Below are positions 51,085 through 60,097 of a stretch of 64,000 nt of DNA, piece after piece; position 1 is the first letter of the stretch; the number at the start of each line of letters is the position of its first letter. The position numbers and the translations under genes are program-made. The DNA comes from Ponticaulis profundi (GTDB lineage Bacteria; Pseudomonadota; Alphaproteobacteria; Caulobacterales; Hyphomonadaceae). The notes beneath the pieces are model-generated. The model made no database searches. It was not told the origin of the DNA and was given only the letters and a program-made list of their open reading frames with translations. The stretch is from assembly GCF_042659465.1 (NCBI RefSeq), contig NZ_JBHSSW010000005.1, positions 124,001 to 188,000 on the forward strand, given 5' to 3'.

Positions 51085-51191
51085 CCGGTACCTCATTAAA
51101 TTTTGCCCACGCAAAGAGTGGGGCGAAGGGTCCGGCTTTGGCAAGTGCTTTTCGCAACTGCGTGACAGTTTTGTGCGCGATTGTGACTTCC

Positions 51192-52799
51192 TTACCGATC
51201 CAGAAGGATGGCCGGCAAGGTCACCGTAAAGCGCGCGCCATGCACGTTTCCAGAGGCATCTGCGCGATTTGAGGCGACAACAGTGCCGCGATGTCCCTCA
51301 ATAATCTGACGAACGATCGAAAGTCCCAAACCTGAATTCCGGCCAAATTTCGCACCTGCAGGACGATCCGTGTAGAAACGTTCAAAAACCTTCTCAAGCT
51401 TGTCATCCGGGATACCGGGACCTTCATCTTCGACGACAGTTTCCACAAATAACCTGTCCTGATTCAGGAACATGCGCGTGGAAATCATCACCTTGCCGTC
51501 TGGCGGGCTGAACGAACGCGCGTTTTCGATCAGATTGCGGAAGACCTGCCCAAGCGGCCCTTCCCGGCCCATCACATAGAATGCCCGCAAATCTTCATCC
51601 CGGCGGAACTGAACATGTGGCTCGCCTTCATCGCGAATGGCGTCATAGGTATCGGCCAGTTCCGAGAGCAGGTGCTCCAGATCCACTTTTTCAGTCGGCG
51701 AACGGGCGATCTGCGCTTCCAGGCGCGATGCGTTGGAAATGTCGGTGATCAGACGATCCAGGCGGCGCACATCTGATGCAATCACCTTGCGAAGCCGCTC
51801 TTTTGCGGATGGATCTTCGACACGCTCCAGTGTCTCGACCGCACTTCGAATGGAAGTAAGCGGGTTTTTCAGCTCATGCGCCACATCTGCAGCGAAAGCT
51901 TCGTTCGCAACAATTCGGTCAAAAAGAGCTTCGGTCATGGCCTCAAGCGAACCGGCAAGGTCGCCGATTTCATCCTGACGACGAGACAGTTCCGGCAGCT
52001 CAAGTCGCTCGGCGGCGCCGTCACGAATCCGGTCTGCTGCGCCTGCGAGCTTTCTCAATGGTCGCGCGACCATCCATGTCATGAAGCCTGCCGATATCAG
52101 CGACATAGCAATCGCAACGCCGATAAAGGGCAAGAGTGCGCTACGCTCGCGGCGGACAATCTCCGTCACATCGCTTGCTTCCAGCGTCAGGACCCCCACA
52201 ACAGCCTGAACACGCTGAACTGGCACAGACACACTGACAATACGCTGACCATCTTCCGTCACACGCTCACCGGCAACGGCCTGACCTCGCAGGGCCCGGC
52301 GAAGTTCTTCTTCATAGGAAAGCTCCTGAACGAAGGAGCGACGCGCTTTCGCCTGCAGACCGCGTGCGATCCAATCGAAAAAGTCTGAAATACCGGTCGC
52401 CACATCCTCAAGCGGCCCCGGGTTCTGCAAACCCGGCAGAGCGCCCTGATCGACACGATCAGACAGAAGCGCGTAATCACCCACCAGCGTACCGTCTTCA
52501 TCGTAAAGACGCGCGCTGACAGATGGTGCGAGATCCAGTCGTTTCAGAATCCGGCGCGCTTGCGGATTCAGCATTTGCGGTTCTGGCTCACCGACCGTTG
52601 CGCCTTCGGCCAGAACCGAGACGATCAGATCGCCTTGCGTGTTGAGGCTATCAATCCGCGCTCGCACGAGACCGACGCGCATCTCGTTCAGGATGAGCGC
52701 GCCAATCACCAGAATCAAAAGACCCGCCAGGTTGGAGATGAAGATCAACCTGGCGATTCTGGAATTGGAAAAGGATCGTTTTTTCGGCGAGCTTGCCAG
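51192..52799 (-). CDS. chvG: ChvG-type sensor histidine kinase
   Basis: About 518-535 residues. The first usual start in frame is a TTG at 52748, which would begin inside the first membrane helix with no ribosome site. A CTG at 52799 preceded by AAGGA (nine bases away) gives a normal basic N-terminus (PKKRSFSNSRIARLIF), so I favour it. Order: membrane helix, periplasmic domain, membrane helix, HAMP, the His box FAADVAHELKNPLTSI, and ATPase motifs NLIENARSFSP and GLGLSIVRQIIE. It pairs with ChvI for envelope and acid stress control. It overlaps no gene and starts just behind chvI. Confidence 0.9.
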   Translation of the reverse strand: MASSPKKRSFSNSRIARLIFISNLAGLLILVIGALILNEMRVGLVRARIDSLNTQGDLIVSVLAEGATVGEPEPQMLNPQARRILKRLDLAPSVSARLYDEDGTLVGDYALLSDRVDQGALPGLQNPGPLEDVATGISDFFDWIARGLQAKARRSFVQELSYEEELRRALRGQAVAGERVTEDGQRIVSVSVPVQRVQAVVGVLTLEASDVTEIVRRERSALLPFIGVAIAMSLISAGFMTWMVARPLRKLAGAADRIRDGAAERLELPELSRRQDEIGDLAGSLEAMTEALFDRIVANEAFAADVAHELKNPLTSIRSAVETLERVEDPSAKERLRKVIASDVRRLDRLITDISNASRLEAQIARSPTEKVDLEHLLSELADTYDAIRDEGEPHVQFRRDEDLRAFYVMGREGPLGQVFRNLIENARSFSPPDGKVMISTRMFLNQDRLFVETVVEDEGPGIPDDKLEKVFERFYTDRPAGAKFGRNSGLGLSIVRQIIEGHRGTVVASNRADASGNVHGARFTVTLPAILLDR

Positions 52800-52801
52800 A
52801 C

Positions 52802-53491
52802 CTAGGATTCCTTGTATCGGTATCCGACACCATAGAGCGTTTCGATGGCATCAAACTCATCATCAACTTCACGGAATTTCTTGCGCAGACGCTTAATGTG
52901 ACTGTCGATTGTCCGATCGTCTACATAGATCTGATCGTCATAGGCAGCGTCCATCAACTGGTCGCGGTTTTTGACAAAGCCCGGTCGTTGCGCCAGCGCC
53001 AGAAGGATCAGAAACTCGGTCACCGTCAGACGCACGGGTTCACCTTCCCATGAACAGACATGACGGTTCGGATCAAGCACAAGGCGGCCACGCACAATCG
53101 GCTTCTGATCGCCTTCAACTTCGACCGGGCCGCGGGAACGACGCAGCACCGCCTTGACGCGCTCGGAGAGAAGACGGTTCGAGCATGGTTTGCGAACAAA
53201 ATCATCGGCACCGATATTAAAGCCGATCACCTCGTCAATTTCCTCATCCTTGGATGTTAAGAAAATGACCGGAATATCCGATGTCTGACGCAGGCGACGC
53301 AGCACCTCCATACCGTCCATCTTCGGCATTTTGACGTCTAGAATCACCAGGTCAGGCGGGGTCTCTGTCAGCGCTGAAAGCGCCGATTGTCCGTCGTGAT
53401 AGGTACGGATCTTATACCCTTCCGCTTCGAAGAAAAGTTTCAGTGATTCAACGATGTTCTCGTCATCATCAACCAATGCAAGCGTAGCCAT
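52802..53491 (-). CDS. chvI: ChvI-type response regulator
   Basis: 229 residues from the ATG at 53491, with GGGGAG seven bases upstream. Receiver with Asp52 in LVILDVKMPKMDG, and an OmpR winged helix (SWEGEPVRLTVTEFLILLAL, DDRTIDSHIKRLRKKF, YGVGYRYKES). It controls exopolysaccharide, envelope and acid-response genes in rhizobia. It is the first gene of the chvI-chvG unit; usually pckA lies divergently beyond it, but here an unknown gene does. Confidence 0.95.
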   Translation of the reverse strand: MATLALVDDDENIVESLKLFFEAEGYKIRTYHDGQSALSALTETPPDLVILDVKMPKMDGMEVLRRLRQTSDIPVIFLTSKDEEIDEVIGFNIGADDFVRKPCSNRLLSERVKAVLRRSRGPVEVEGDQKPIVRGRLVLDPNRHVCSWEGEPVRLTVTEFLILLALAQRPGFVKNRDQLMDAAYDDQIYVDDRTIDSHIKRLRKKFREVDDEFDAIETLYGVGYRYKES

Positions 53492-53644
53492 CCCAGCTCC
53501 CCTTTGATGCCGAATTGAAGCGTGAAGTTCACACACAACAACAGTCTTACGAAATTCTAACCCGGAAACAACAAGGTTCAAATCAGGCTTTCATGCGACC
53601 TTAAACGGGTTTCACTAAGGTCATTCTCAAAAAAAGGGACCTGA

Positions 53645-55366
53645 ATGGCCGTCCGGGAAACACATTTCGAGCTTTTTCTGCGCAGAACGCCAAGGGCTTC
53701 ATGGGTTTTGGCAGATGCCTACCCAAGTCGACAACAGGCGGTCGACAAGGCGCGAACGCTGCTGAAGGAGTTTCCGAATGGTGGCGTTCGTGTCACCAAG
53801 GAAGAGCGAAATCCAAAGACCGGACAATATCAGTCTATTACCGTCACGTCTGTCGGCAATTGCGAAGAACCCCGCAATCGCGGCAAGGGTGACTTCAATA
53901 TGCGCAGCACGTCATCCTGCGTGTCCCCGAAAGACCTGTTTTCGGCGCCTGCCCGCAAAACATACCAGGAAGTGCTTCCGAACTTCCTCCAGAAATTTCG
54001 CGTGCTTCCCGGAGAACTTGTCTATCGTACCGACCTGCTCGAACGGCTTGAGGCCAGTGGGACGGAAGTGACCCAGGCCATCCAACGCGTTGCCATCGCC
54101 CGCGCTGGCGGCAGCAATGAACTGCATGCCGTGGCACGCCAGCTCCATGAAATGGTGCATCAGGCCATCAATATCGCCTTCAAGGACAAAAAGAATGGCG
54201 AGCATCTGACCTTTGAGCGCTCGCTCCCCGAAGTCGTCGCAATTGCCCGCAAGAAGAAAGATCCAACCACTGCCTTCTCTTCGGCGATCTCGCATCGTCT
54301 GATGAAGGAAACCAGCTGGCCGAGCAAGCTATCAGCCCTGCTGGCACTATGGCGTGAAGTTGAGACACTCTCGAAAGAAGACCAGCATTTCTGCAACGGC
54401 ATTCTGTCGGACTATTTCACCGAATGGCTCGACACACCGAGTGCTGTGGAATCCATGCTGGGCGATTCTGACTCCCCGGCAGATACGCTCAACCGGCTGA
54501 TCGCCACGATGGAACCGCGTCCGCCGAAAAATCCGCATGACGACCCGCTGATCGGTTTTGAATCCGCACAGATTCTGGCCGAGGCGATCTCAATTGGTGT
54601 TCTTCCGACCGCCCGGCATCGCATCATCACCCGCGTTTTCGAAGAGCTGTCGTCCAACAAGCGATTGTATGAAAACGATCTGCTGGCAGAATTCGAAACG
54701 CTGAAAAAGTTCGGTGACCGGATCGTTCTCATCCTGAATGGTGAGCGCCGCGGCGAAATGTATGAAGCATTTTCGAACCGCTCGAAATTTCTGATGACAA
54801 CAGATGTCGTCGAAACCTACCTCGCAGAGTTCGATATTCTCGACCGTCCATGGCGCCTGCTTCAATTGTCCAAATATCTGGTCGGAGCCGACTCCAGAGC
54901 CAAAATGACCGCATTGTTTCGCGGTTACGTGTCTCATAATCAGTATGAAGTGGCAGTCCTTGGTACCAAAAAGCCGCTGGTGACTCTATCTGCGCTCAGA
55001 ACGACACAGTCTTTGCTTTTGGCCTCAGACCTGCCGGAGCAGGACCGACTGCATGGCGCGCAGGATATTGACCAGCTGGGTGTCCGCCTGATGGGCCAAT
55101 GCCATCTGATGAAAGTCATGACGCGAAAGGCGAGAACGCCGGAACATGCCGCGCTCGGCCTGTTCAAACTCGCCTGTGAAGCCCTGCCAATGGGCCAGTG
55201 CGTGCGCCTGGCGTCGAATGCCGCGACGCAGATCCTGAAAACAGATGAGTCCCGGATGGCCCTGGAGGGCAATCCGGAACTCAAGGCAACACTCAGAAAT
55301 CTATCTCAAACAGCGATAGCTTCGGGTGAAATCCGCTCTAGTACGCAGAGCCGTCGTATCGCCTAA
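53645..55366 (+). CDS. 573-residue cytoplasmic protein of unknown function
   Basis: No signal peptide or membrane helix. The first 60 residues form a small domain (ETHFELFLRRTPRASWVLAD, then SITVTSVG) that may be a separate module. The rest is mostly helical with no motif I recognise. The gene lies divergent from chvI and 4 bases of its 3' end overlap the next, convergent gene. Its location suggests a conserved partner of ChvGI in this group, but I cannot confirm that. Confidence 0.8.
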   Translation: MAVRETHFELFLRRTPRASWVLADAYPSRQQAVDKARTLLKEFPNGGVRVTKEERNPKTGQYQSITVTSVGNCEEPRNRGKGDFNMRSTSSCVSPKDLFSAPARKTYQEVLPNFLQKFRVLPGELVYRTDLLERLEASGTEVTQAIQRVAIARAGGSNELHAVARQLHEMVHQAINIAFKDKKNGEHLTFERSLPEVVAIARKKKDPTTAFSSAISHRLMKETSWPSKLSALLALWREVETLSKEDQHFCNGILSDYFTEWLDTPSAVESMLGDSDSPADTLNRLIATMEPRPPKNPHDDPLIGFESAQILAEAISIGVLPTARHRIITRVFEELSSNKRLYENDLLAEFETLKKFGDRIVLILNGERRGEMYEAFSNRSKFLMTTDVVETYLAEFDILDRPWRLLQLSKYLVGADSRAKMTALFRGYVSHNQYEVAVLGTKKPLVTLSALRTTQSLLLASDLPEQDRLHGAQDIDQLGVRLMGQCHLMKVMTRKARTPEHAALGLFKLACEALPMGQCVRLASNAATQILKTDESRMALEGNPELKATLRNLSQTAIASGEIRSSTQSRRIA

Positions 55367-56196
55367 TAGCCTTTGCCTTTATAGGCACCGCTTCCGCAGC
55401 CAGCCGGACCGCAGCCTGACTTACCTGGGTGAGGATTGCGGGTTTTCGGGTTTGGATAACGTGGTTTCGGGTGCGGATGCTTGCCGCCCTTCCAGCCACC
55501 TTTCTTCCATTTGCGCTCAAAGGTGAAGCGAGACGCGTAAGACGACATAACACCAGAATAGCGTGAGCCGCCTTCAATCACGGTGCCACCACCGCCATAG
55601 AACTCACCATAAACCCCTTTGCCGACGCCGCCATTGAGTGCGTAAACCGTTCCATCTGTCAGACGGACGGATACAGGTGCCGGCGCCGCCGCGCATGGTG
55701 TGTACTGAACCGCCTGAACGCACGGATTGACCGGCGCGCAGCAGGATTGGATCGGACGCACATACGTGTTCGTTGTATAGCGGTAAGTACGTGTGACAGG
55801 CGCTGGCGCAGGCGGAGCAACTGGCGCGGCCTGAACGCAGCAAGGCGAGCCAACCTGCGTGTAAAACGATCCAGCGCCGTAAGAGGTCGATACCGGCAAG
55901 CGATCAGCAATCGCGTTCAGCCCCTGCGCGCGCAGCGCATCCGGCAGACCCGGGATCTCTTCGCAAGGTACTTCCTCACCATGCCAGAGGCAGACAACCG
56001 CATCACCATCAATCATATCCGGCCGTGCGACCTGAATATTCTGATTGACCGGACCGCGGGTCATTTCACCCTGCACCGGTGCCGGCTGGTAAACTGTGCC
56101 AGATTGATAGCCATAGCCTGGCTGACCAGCGCTGGCAGGAAAGATAAATGTCGTCACAGCCATGAGAGCGGCCGTGATATTGTTCAATTTTGGCAT
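55363..56196 (-). CDS. Exported Cys/Pro/Gly-rich protein of unknown function
   Basis: 277 residues with a signal peptide (cleavage near ASA-GQPG). The middle holds CC pairs (SPCCVQ, SCCAPVNPC); the C-terminus is a low-complexity Lys/Pro/His/Gly tail (KHPHPKPRYPNPKT, CGPAGCGSG). This composition suggests a cross-linked or cell-surface material protein. I do not recognise the family. GGGAG precedes the ATG. It overlaps the convergent unknown gene by 4 bases. Confidence 0.75.
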   Translation of the reverse strand: MPKLNNITAALMAVTTFIFPASAGQPGYGYQSGTVYQPAPVQGEMTRGPVNQNIQVARPDMIDGDAVVCLWHGEEVPCEEIPGLPDALRAQGLNAIADRLPVSTSYGAGSFYTQVGSPCCVQAAPVAPPAPAPVTRTYRYTTNTYVRPIQSCCAPVNPCVQAVQYTPCAAAPAPVSVRLTDGTVYALNGGVGKGVYGEFYGGGGTVIEGGSRYSGVMSSYASRFTFERKWKKGGWKGGKHPHPKPRYPNPKTRNPHPGKSGCGPAGCGSGAYKGKGY

Positions 56197-56284
56197 AGCC
56201 TCAGCTCCCTGTTGACCCGAAAAGGTCTTCTCAGGGGCTTATCTGCAATGCGCGGGCCAAACCGGAGTCCAGCAACGAAACAGA

Positions 56285-56491
56285 TCAGAAATCGTAGGTG
56301 ATGCCCTTGCGCTCCCAATCACCATGGCGAGTCGGTTCCTGACCACGCGGGCCATTGAGCTCTTTCGGCATGCTGTCGGCTTCGGCGAGCTGCGCCTTAC
56401 GACGCTCCTCGGCTTCCTGCAGAGCGCGCAGAGCGTCAGCCGGAATCTCTTTGTCTTTCGCAGCATTCTCGGGGAGATCACGTTCGTCCAT
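56285..56491 (-). CDS. DUF1674 protein (SDHAF4-like succinate dehydrogenase assembly factor)
   Basis: 68 residues; the ATG at 56491 is better placed (GAGGA nine bases upstream) than the one at 56500. The C-terminal GPRGQEPTRHGDWERKGITY is the DUF1674/SDHAF4 signature. In yeast and human mitochondria SDHAF4 protects flavinylated SdhA before complex assembly. The preceding region is charged and probably disordered. Convergent context: the next gene upstream on this strand is not related. Confidence 0.9.
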   Translation of the reverse strand: MDERDLPENAAKDKEIPADALRALQEAEERRKAQLAEADSMPKELNGPRGQEPTRHGDWERKGITYDF

Positions 56492-56637
56492 GATCGGCAT
56501 TCCTCACAACTAATCGCCCGCTTCTACACAAAAATTTTCGTCTGCGCACCCACACATCAGACTTTGTTAACGGTTACCGGACCAAATTTAAACAGTTTCA
56601 TCAATCGGCTTAACGCCTTGATAAGAAGGATGTTGGT

Positions 56638-57441
56638 GTGCCGCTTCTTTTGGTCAATGTATTCCTGATTGCTTTGTTTGCAGCTTGCGGCTTTGCATTC
56701 GGCGCTCCGCTCATCGGGGTCATGGTTGGACTGACACTCTGTCTCGCGACACTGCTCTGGTACAAATCTGCAACCGGCATGGTTCTGAAGACGCTTCAGG
56801 CGCCGCGCCTGACCGAAGAAACCGCCCGCGACCCGATCCAGCTCATGTTCCTTGGTGATGCGCAGCAGATGCGCGATCTGGCGGGCCTCTCGCACACGCA
56901 AATCCATATCGTCGAAACCCATTTGCCGCTTGCCTTCTCGATGGGCACGCGCAAGGGACCGAGCAAAATCGTCATTTCCAATGGTCTTCTGAAAACGCTG
57001 ACGCGTGCAGAAATCGCCGCCGTGATTGGCCATGAGCTTGGGCATTTGCGCGCGGGTGATGCCATGTTGAACGCCATGCGTATGACCCTGTCTCAATTCG
57101 TCACCAAAACAGGATTGCGACCAGTCTTTTCTGCCTTTCGCCGTGTTCTTCCCGGCTCCACCCTTCTGGCAGGCGTGTTGATGAAGCCGGAATGCCGGGC
57201 GGATGCCTATTCCGCTGCACTCTGTCAGGACCCGAAAATTCTGGCTTCTGCCTTGAAGAAACTGGAACGCGGCGTCCGCGCTGTTCAGTGGTCAGCTCTT
57301 GAAGAATTACCGTTCCTGGCTGAAGTAGCGGTTGTGAACCCGTTTCTGGCGAAGGAAAGCTATGACCGCCCCGAAAAATCAGAGACTGCGCACCGTCTCG
57401 CAGAACTCTACCGTCTTGAACCTGAAGAACGCGCAGCCTGA
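56638..57441 (+). CDS. M48-family membrane metalloprotease (HtpX-like)
   Basis: 267 residues from a GTG at 56638. One or two N-terminal membrane helices, then the zinc motif GHELGHLRAGD and the third ligand Glu in PECRADAYSAAL. It resembles HtpX, a membrane quality-control protease. The next gene, rsmB, follows after 27 bases, so they are probably co-transcribed, an order also seen in Caulobacter relatives. Confidence 0.9.
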   Translation: MPLLLVNVFLIALFAACGFAFGAPLIGVMVGLTLCLATLLWYKSATGMVLKTLQAPRLTEETARDPIQLMFLGDAQQMRDLAGLSHTQIHIVETHLPLAFSMGTRKGPSKIVISNGLLKTLTRAEIAAVIGHELGHLRAGDAMLNAMRMTLSQFVTKTGLRPVFSAFRRVLPGSTLLAGVLMKPECRADAYSAALCQDPKILASALKKLERGVRAVQWSALEELPFLAEVAVVNPFLAKESYDRPEKSETAHRLAELYRLEPEERAA

Positions 57442-57468
57442 TCTGCGCAAGCACGCAGGACAAGTCCA

Positions 57469-58758
57469 TTGAGCACACAGAACACCAGAAGTGCCGCTGT
57501 ATCTCTTCTGATACGCGTGCTCGATCACCGTCAGACTCTCGACGAAGCGCTCTCCCAGGATGAGCGCTTCAATGCGCTGGAAGGATCAGACCGCGGCTTT
57601 GCCCGCGCGATTGCCTCCGCAGCCATCCGTCAGCTCGGCCAGATCCACACCGTTCTGGCACGGCACGTCAAGGGACGCCCCTATCCACAATTGGACAGTG
57701 AAGTCCGTCACGTCCTCTGTGTCGGGGCTGCACAAATCTGCTGTCTGAAAACACCCCTGCATGCTGCTGTTTCGGAAACGGTCGACTGCGCACGGGATTT
57801 CGATGGCGCGCGCCGCGCGGGCGGCCTGATCAATGCCGTCCTTCGCAAACTTGGGCCTGACAGCCTCGATGATCTGCAAATGCCCACGATCTCCGTCTGG
57901 CCGCGCAAGTTTCAGCAATTGCTGATCGACGAGATCGGTGCAGAGACCGCGGGACGCCTCGCAACGGCGCAGCTCGAAGCCCCGCCACTCGACCTTACAG
58001 CAAAGGCAGAGCGCAACACCTGGGCAGAAGAGCTCGGCGGAGAACCGTTAGGCCCGCACTCTATTCGCCTGTCCGGCGGCAATGTCGAAGAAATGCAGGG
58101 CTATGACGAAGGCGCCTGGTGGGTACAGGACGTCGCCGCGACGCTGCCGGTCGCACTCCTCGCGACCGCTGAAAAGGGACGCGCGCTGGATATGTGCGCA
58201 GCGCCCGGCGGGAAAACCCTGCAATTGGCCGCGCTTGGCTTTGATGTAACCGCGATTGACCGATCCGCTAAACGCCTGCGCCTTGTTGAGCAGAATTTGC
58301 AACGCACGCGAATGAAAGCCGAATGCATTGCGGCCGATGCTACCAAATGGACCAACGAAACGCCGTTTGACGCTGTCCTTGTCGATGCGCCGTGTTCCTC
58401 GCTTGGCACGCTGCGCCGCCACCCGGAAAGCCCATGGATCAAATCGCCTGACGATCTGGCGCGCTTCCCGGATATCCAGTTCCGCCTCCTCCAGCATGCT
58501 GCCAGTCTGACAGCGGACAATGGCCAGCTGGTCTATTGTGTCTGTACGCCTCTTGGACGGGAGAGCCTGGATATCGTCAGCAAATTCCTGGCCGAAAACC
58601 CTGACTGGCAACGCAAGCCGGTAGCAGCTGATGAAGTCCCCGGCTTTAAAAAGAGCATCACCGAGCATGGCGATGTTCTCACGCTTCCGCCCTGGGAGAC
58701 ACATAACGGCGGCTGCGACGCATTTTTCATGGCCCGACTCGTTAAAAAATCCGGCTAA
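57469..58758 (+). CDS. rsmB: 16S rRNA (cytosine(967)-C5)-methyltransferase
   Basis: 429 residues from a TTG at 57469. An N-terminal NusB-like RNA-binding domain (about 1-130), then a Rossmann domain with DMCAAPGGKTLQLA (SAM), VLVDAPCSSLGTLRRHP and VYCVCTPLGRE holding the two catalytic Cys. It methylates C967 of 16S rRNA. In operon with the M48 gene. Confidence 0.94.
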   Translation: MSTQNTRSAAVSLLIRVLDHRQTLDEALSQDERFNALEGSDRGFARAIASAAIRQLGQIHTVLARHVKGRPYPQLDSEVRHVLCVGAAQICCLKTPLHAAVSETVDCARDFDGARRAGGLINAVLRKLGPDSLDDLQMPTISVWPRKFQQLLIDEIGAETAGRLATAQLEAPPLDLTAKAERNTWAEELGGEPLGPHSIRLSGGNVEEMQGYDEGAWWVQDVAATLPVALLATAEKGRALDMCAAPGGKTLQLAALGFDVTAIDRSAKRLRLVEQNLQRTRMKAECIAADATKWTNETPFDAVLVDAPCSSLGTLRRHPESPWIKSPDDLARFPDIQFRLLQHAASLTADNGQLVYCVCTPLGRESLDIVSKFLAENPDWQRKPVAADEVPGFKKSITEHGDVLTLPPWETHNGGCDAFFMARLVKKSG

Positions 58759-58872
58759 GCATCATATATTTGAAAAATATCGAAGCGACGTCATGAAAGC
58801 GCCGCTTACGGTTCATACTGTATTCATATTGAAAAACGGAAAATCTGTTTATTCAATCTGACGGAGCTGATG

Positions 58873-59358
58873 ATGGCTATTTCAAATCGATTTCACTTTA
58901 AAGCCTTCGGCACAGCTGCAGCGGCAGGTCTTCTGATTGCTGTATCTGGATGCGCATCCTCTTATGGCGCAGGCGAAGTTTACGGCGCGGGTGTCGGCGA
59001 AGCTGCAACCGTTCGCGAAGGTACAGTTGTTGCCGTTCGCCAGGTTCAGATCAAACCTGACCAGAACTATCTCGGCGCTGGCGTTGGCGCTGTGCTTGGT
59101 GGCCTTGCCGGTTCACAGCTCGGCGGTGGTGATACAGCGCGCACAGCAGGCGGTGTCGCAGGTGCTGTTGCCGGTGGCGTTATCGGTAACGAAGTCAGCA
59201 AAGCTGGCAACACACGTCCTGGCTATGCTTACACAATCGATTTCGGCAATGGACAGCTGAAAGAGATCGTTCAGGGCGCTGACGTCTATATCGAGCCAGG
59301 TCGCCGCGTATTTGTAAGCTTTGGTTCGGATCGCGTCCGCGTAACACCGGCTTACTAA
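58873..59358 (+). CDS. Glycine-zipper 2TM lipoprotein (17-kDa antigen/SlyB type)
   Basis: 161 residues from the second of two adjacent ATGs (58870 or 58873), with GGAG six bases before. Lipobox AVSGC; a glycine zipper at about 75-110 (GAGVGAVLGGLAGSQLGG, GGVAGAVAGGVIG), which may insert in the outer membrane; and a C-terminal soluble part. Related to Rickettsia 17-kDa antigen and SlyB. Envelope role, not further defined. Confidence 0.9.
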   Translation: MAISNRFHFKAFGTAAAAGLLIAVSGCASSYGAGEVYGAGVGEAATVREGTVVAVRQVQIKPDQNYLGAGVGAVLGGLAGSQLGGGDTARTAGGVAGAVAGGVIGNEVSKAGNTRPGYAYTIDFGNGQLKEIVQGADVYIEPGRRVFVSFGSDRVRVTPAY

Positions 59359-59381
59359 TTTCCCGATTTATCGGACAATCA

Positions 59382-59413
59382 GCGCGTCCTTTGCCTTGTC
59401 GCATAGGACGCGC
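59382..59413. repeat. 9-bp inverted repeat before rpe
   Basis: GCGCGTCCT (59382-59390) and AGGACGCGC (59405-59413) with a 14-base loop. No T-run; either a weak terminator of the lipoprotein gene or an rpe leader structure. Confidence 0.5.
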
Positions 59414-59431
59414 ACTGATATTTAGCGGGGC

Positions 59432-60094
59432 ATGAGCAACGTACTTATTTCCCCGTCGATTCTGTCAGCTGACTTCGCCAAACTCGGTGAAGAGGTTCGC
59501 GCCATCGATGAAGCTGGCGCTGACATGATCCATGTTGACGTCATGGACGGCCATTTTGTGCCGAACATCACCATTGGCGCGCCGATTGTGAAGGCGTTGC
59601 GTCCACATTCGAAAAAGACTTTCGACGTCCACCTGATGATCGCACCGGTCGATGCTTTCATTGCCGATTTTGCTGAGGCCGGAGCCGATATTCTCACCGT
59701 GCATCCGGAAGCGGGACCGCACCTGCACCGCACGCTGCAATCCATTCGCTCGCATGGCATGAAGCCGGGCGTCGCGATGAACCCAGCAACCCCTGTAGAG
59801 GTGCTGGATTATGTAATGGATGACATCGACATGATCCTCGTCATGTCCGTCAATCCTGGCTTTGGCGGTCAAAGCTTCATCGACAGCCAGCTCCGCAAGA
59901 TCGAAGCTCTGCGTAAGAAAATCGATGCAACAGGCCGCGATATCATCCTCGAAGTGGATGGCGGGGTAAAACCGGACAATTCCCAGGCTGTGATTTCTGC
60001 GGGCGCGAGCGCACTTGTTGCCGGTTCAGCGGTTTTCAAAGGCGGCCCGGACCAATATGCTCACAATATCGCAGCTCTGAGGCCCGGGACATAA
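59432..60094 (+). CDS. rpe: Ribulose-phosphate 3-epimerase
   Basis: 220 residues. Metal and catalytic motifs MIHVDVMDGHFVPN, FDVHLMI, MSVNPGFGGQSF and LEVDGGVKPDN are complete. It interconverts ribulose-5-phosphate and xylulose-5-phosphate in the pentose phosphate pathway. Four bases separate it from the heparinase-like gene, and purH follows. Confidence 0.96.
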   Translation: MSNVLISPSILSADFAKLGEEVRAIDEAGADMIHVDVMDGHFVPNITIGAPIVKALRPHSKKTFDVHLMIAPVDAFIADFAEAGADILTVHPEAGPHLHRTLQSIRSHGMKPGVAMNPATPVEVLDYVMDDIDMILVMSVNPGFGGQSFIDSQLRKIEALRKKIDATGRDIILEVDGGVKPDNSQAVISAGASALVAGSAVFKGGPDQYAHNIAALRPGT

Positions 60095-60097
60095 CGC

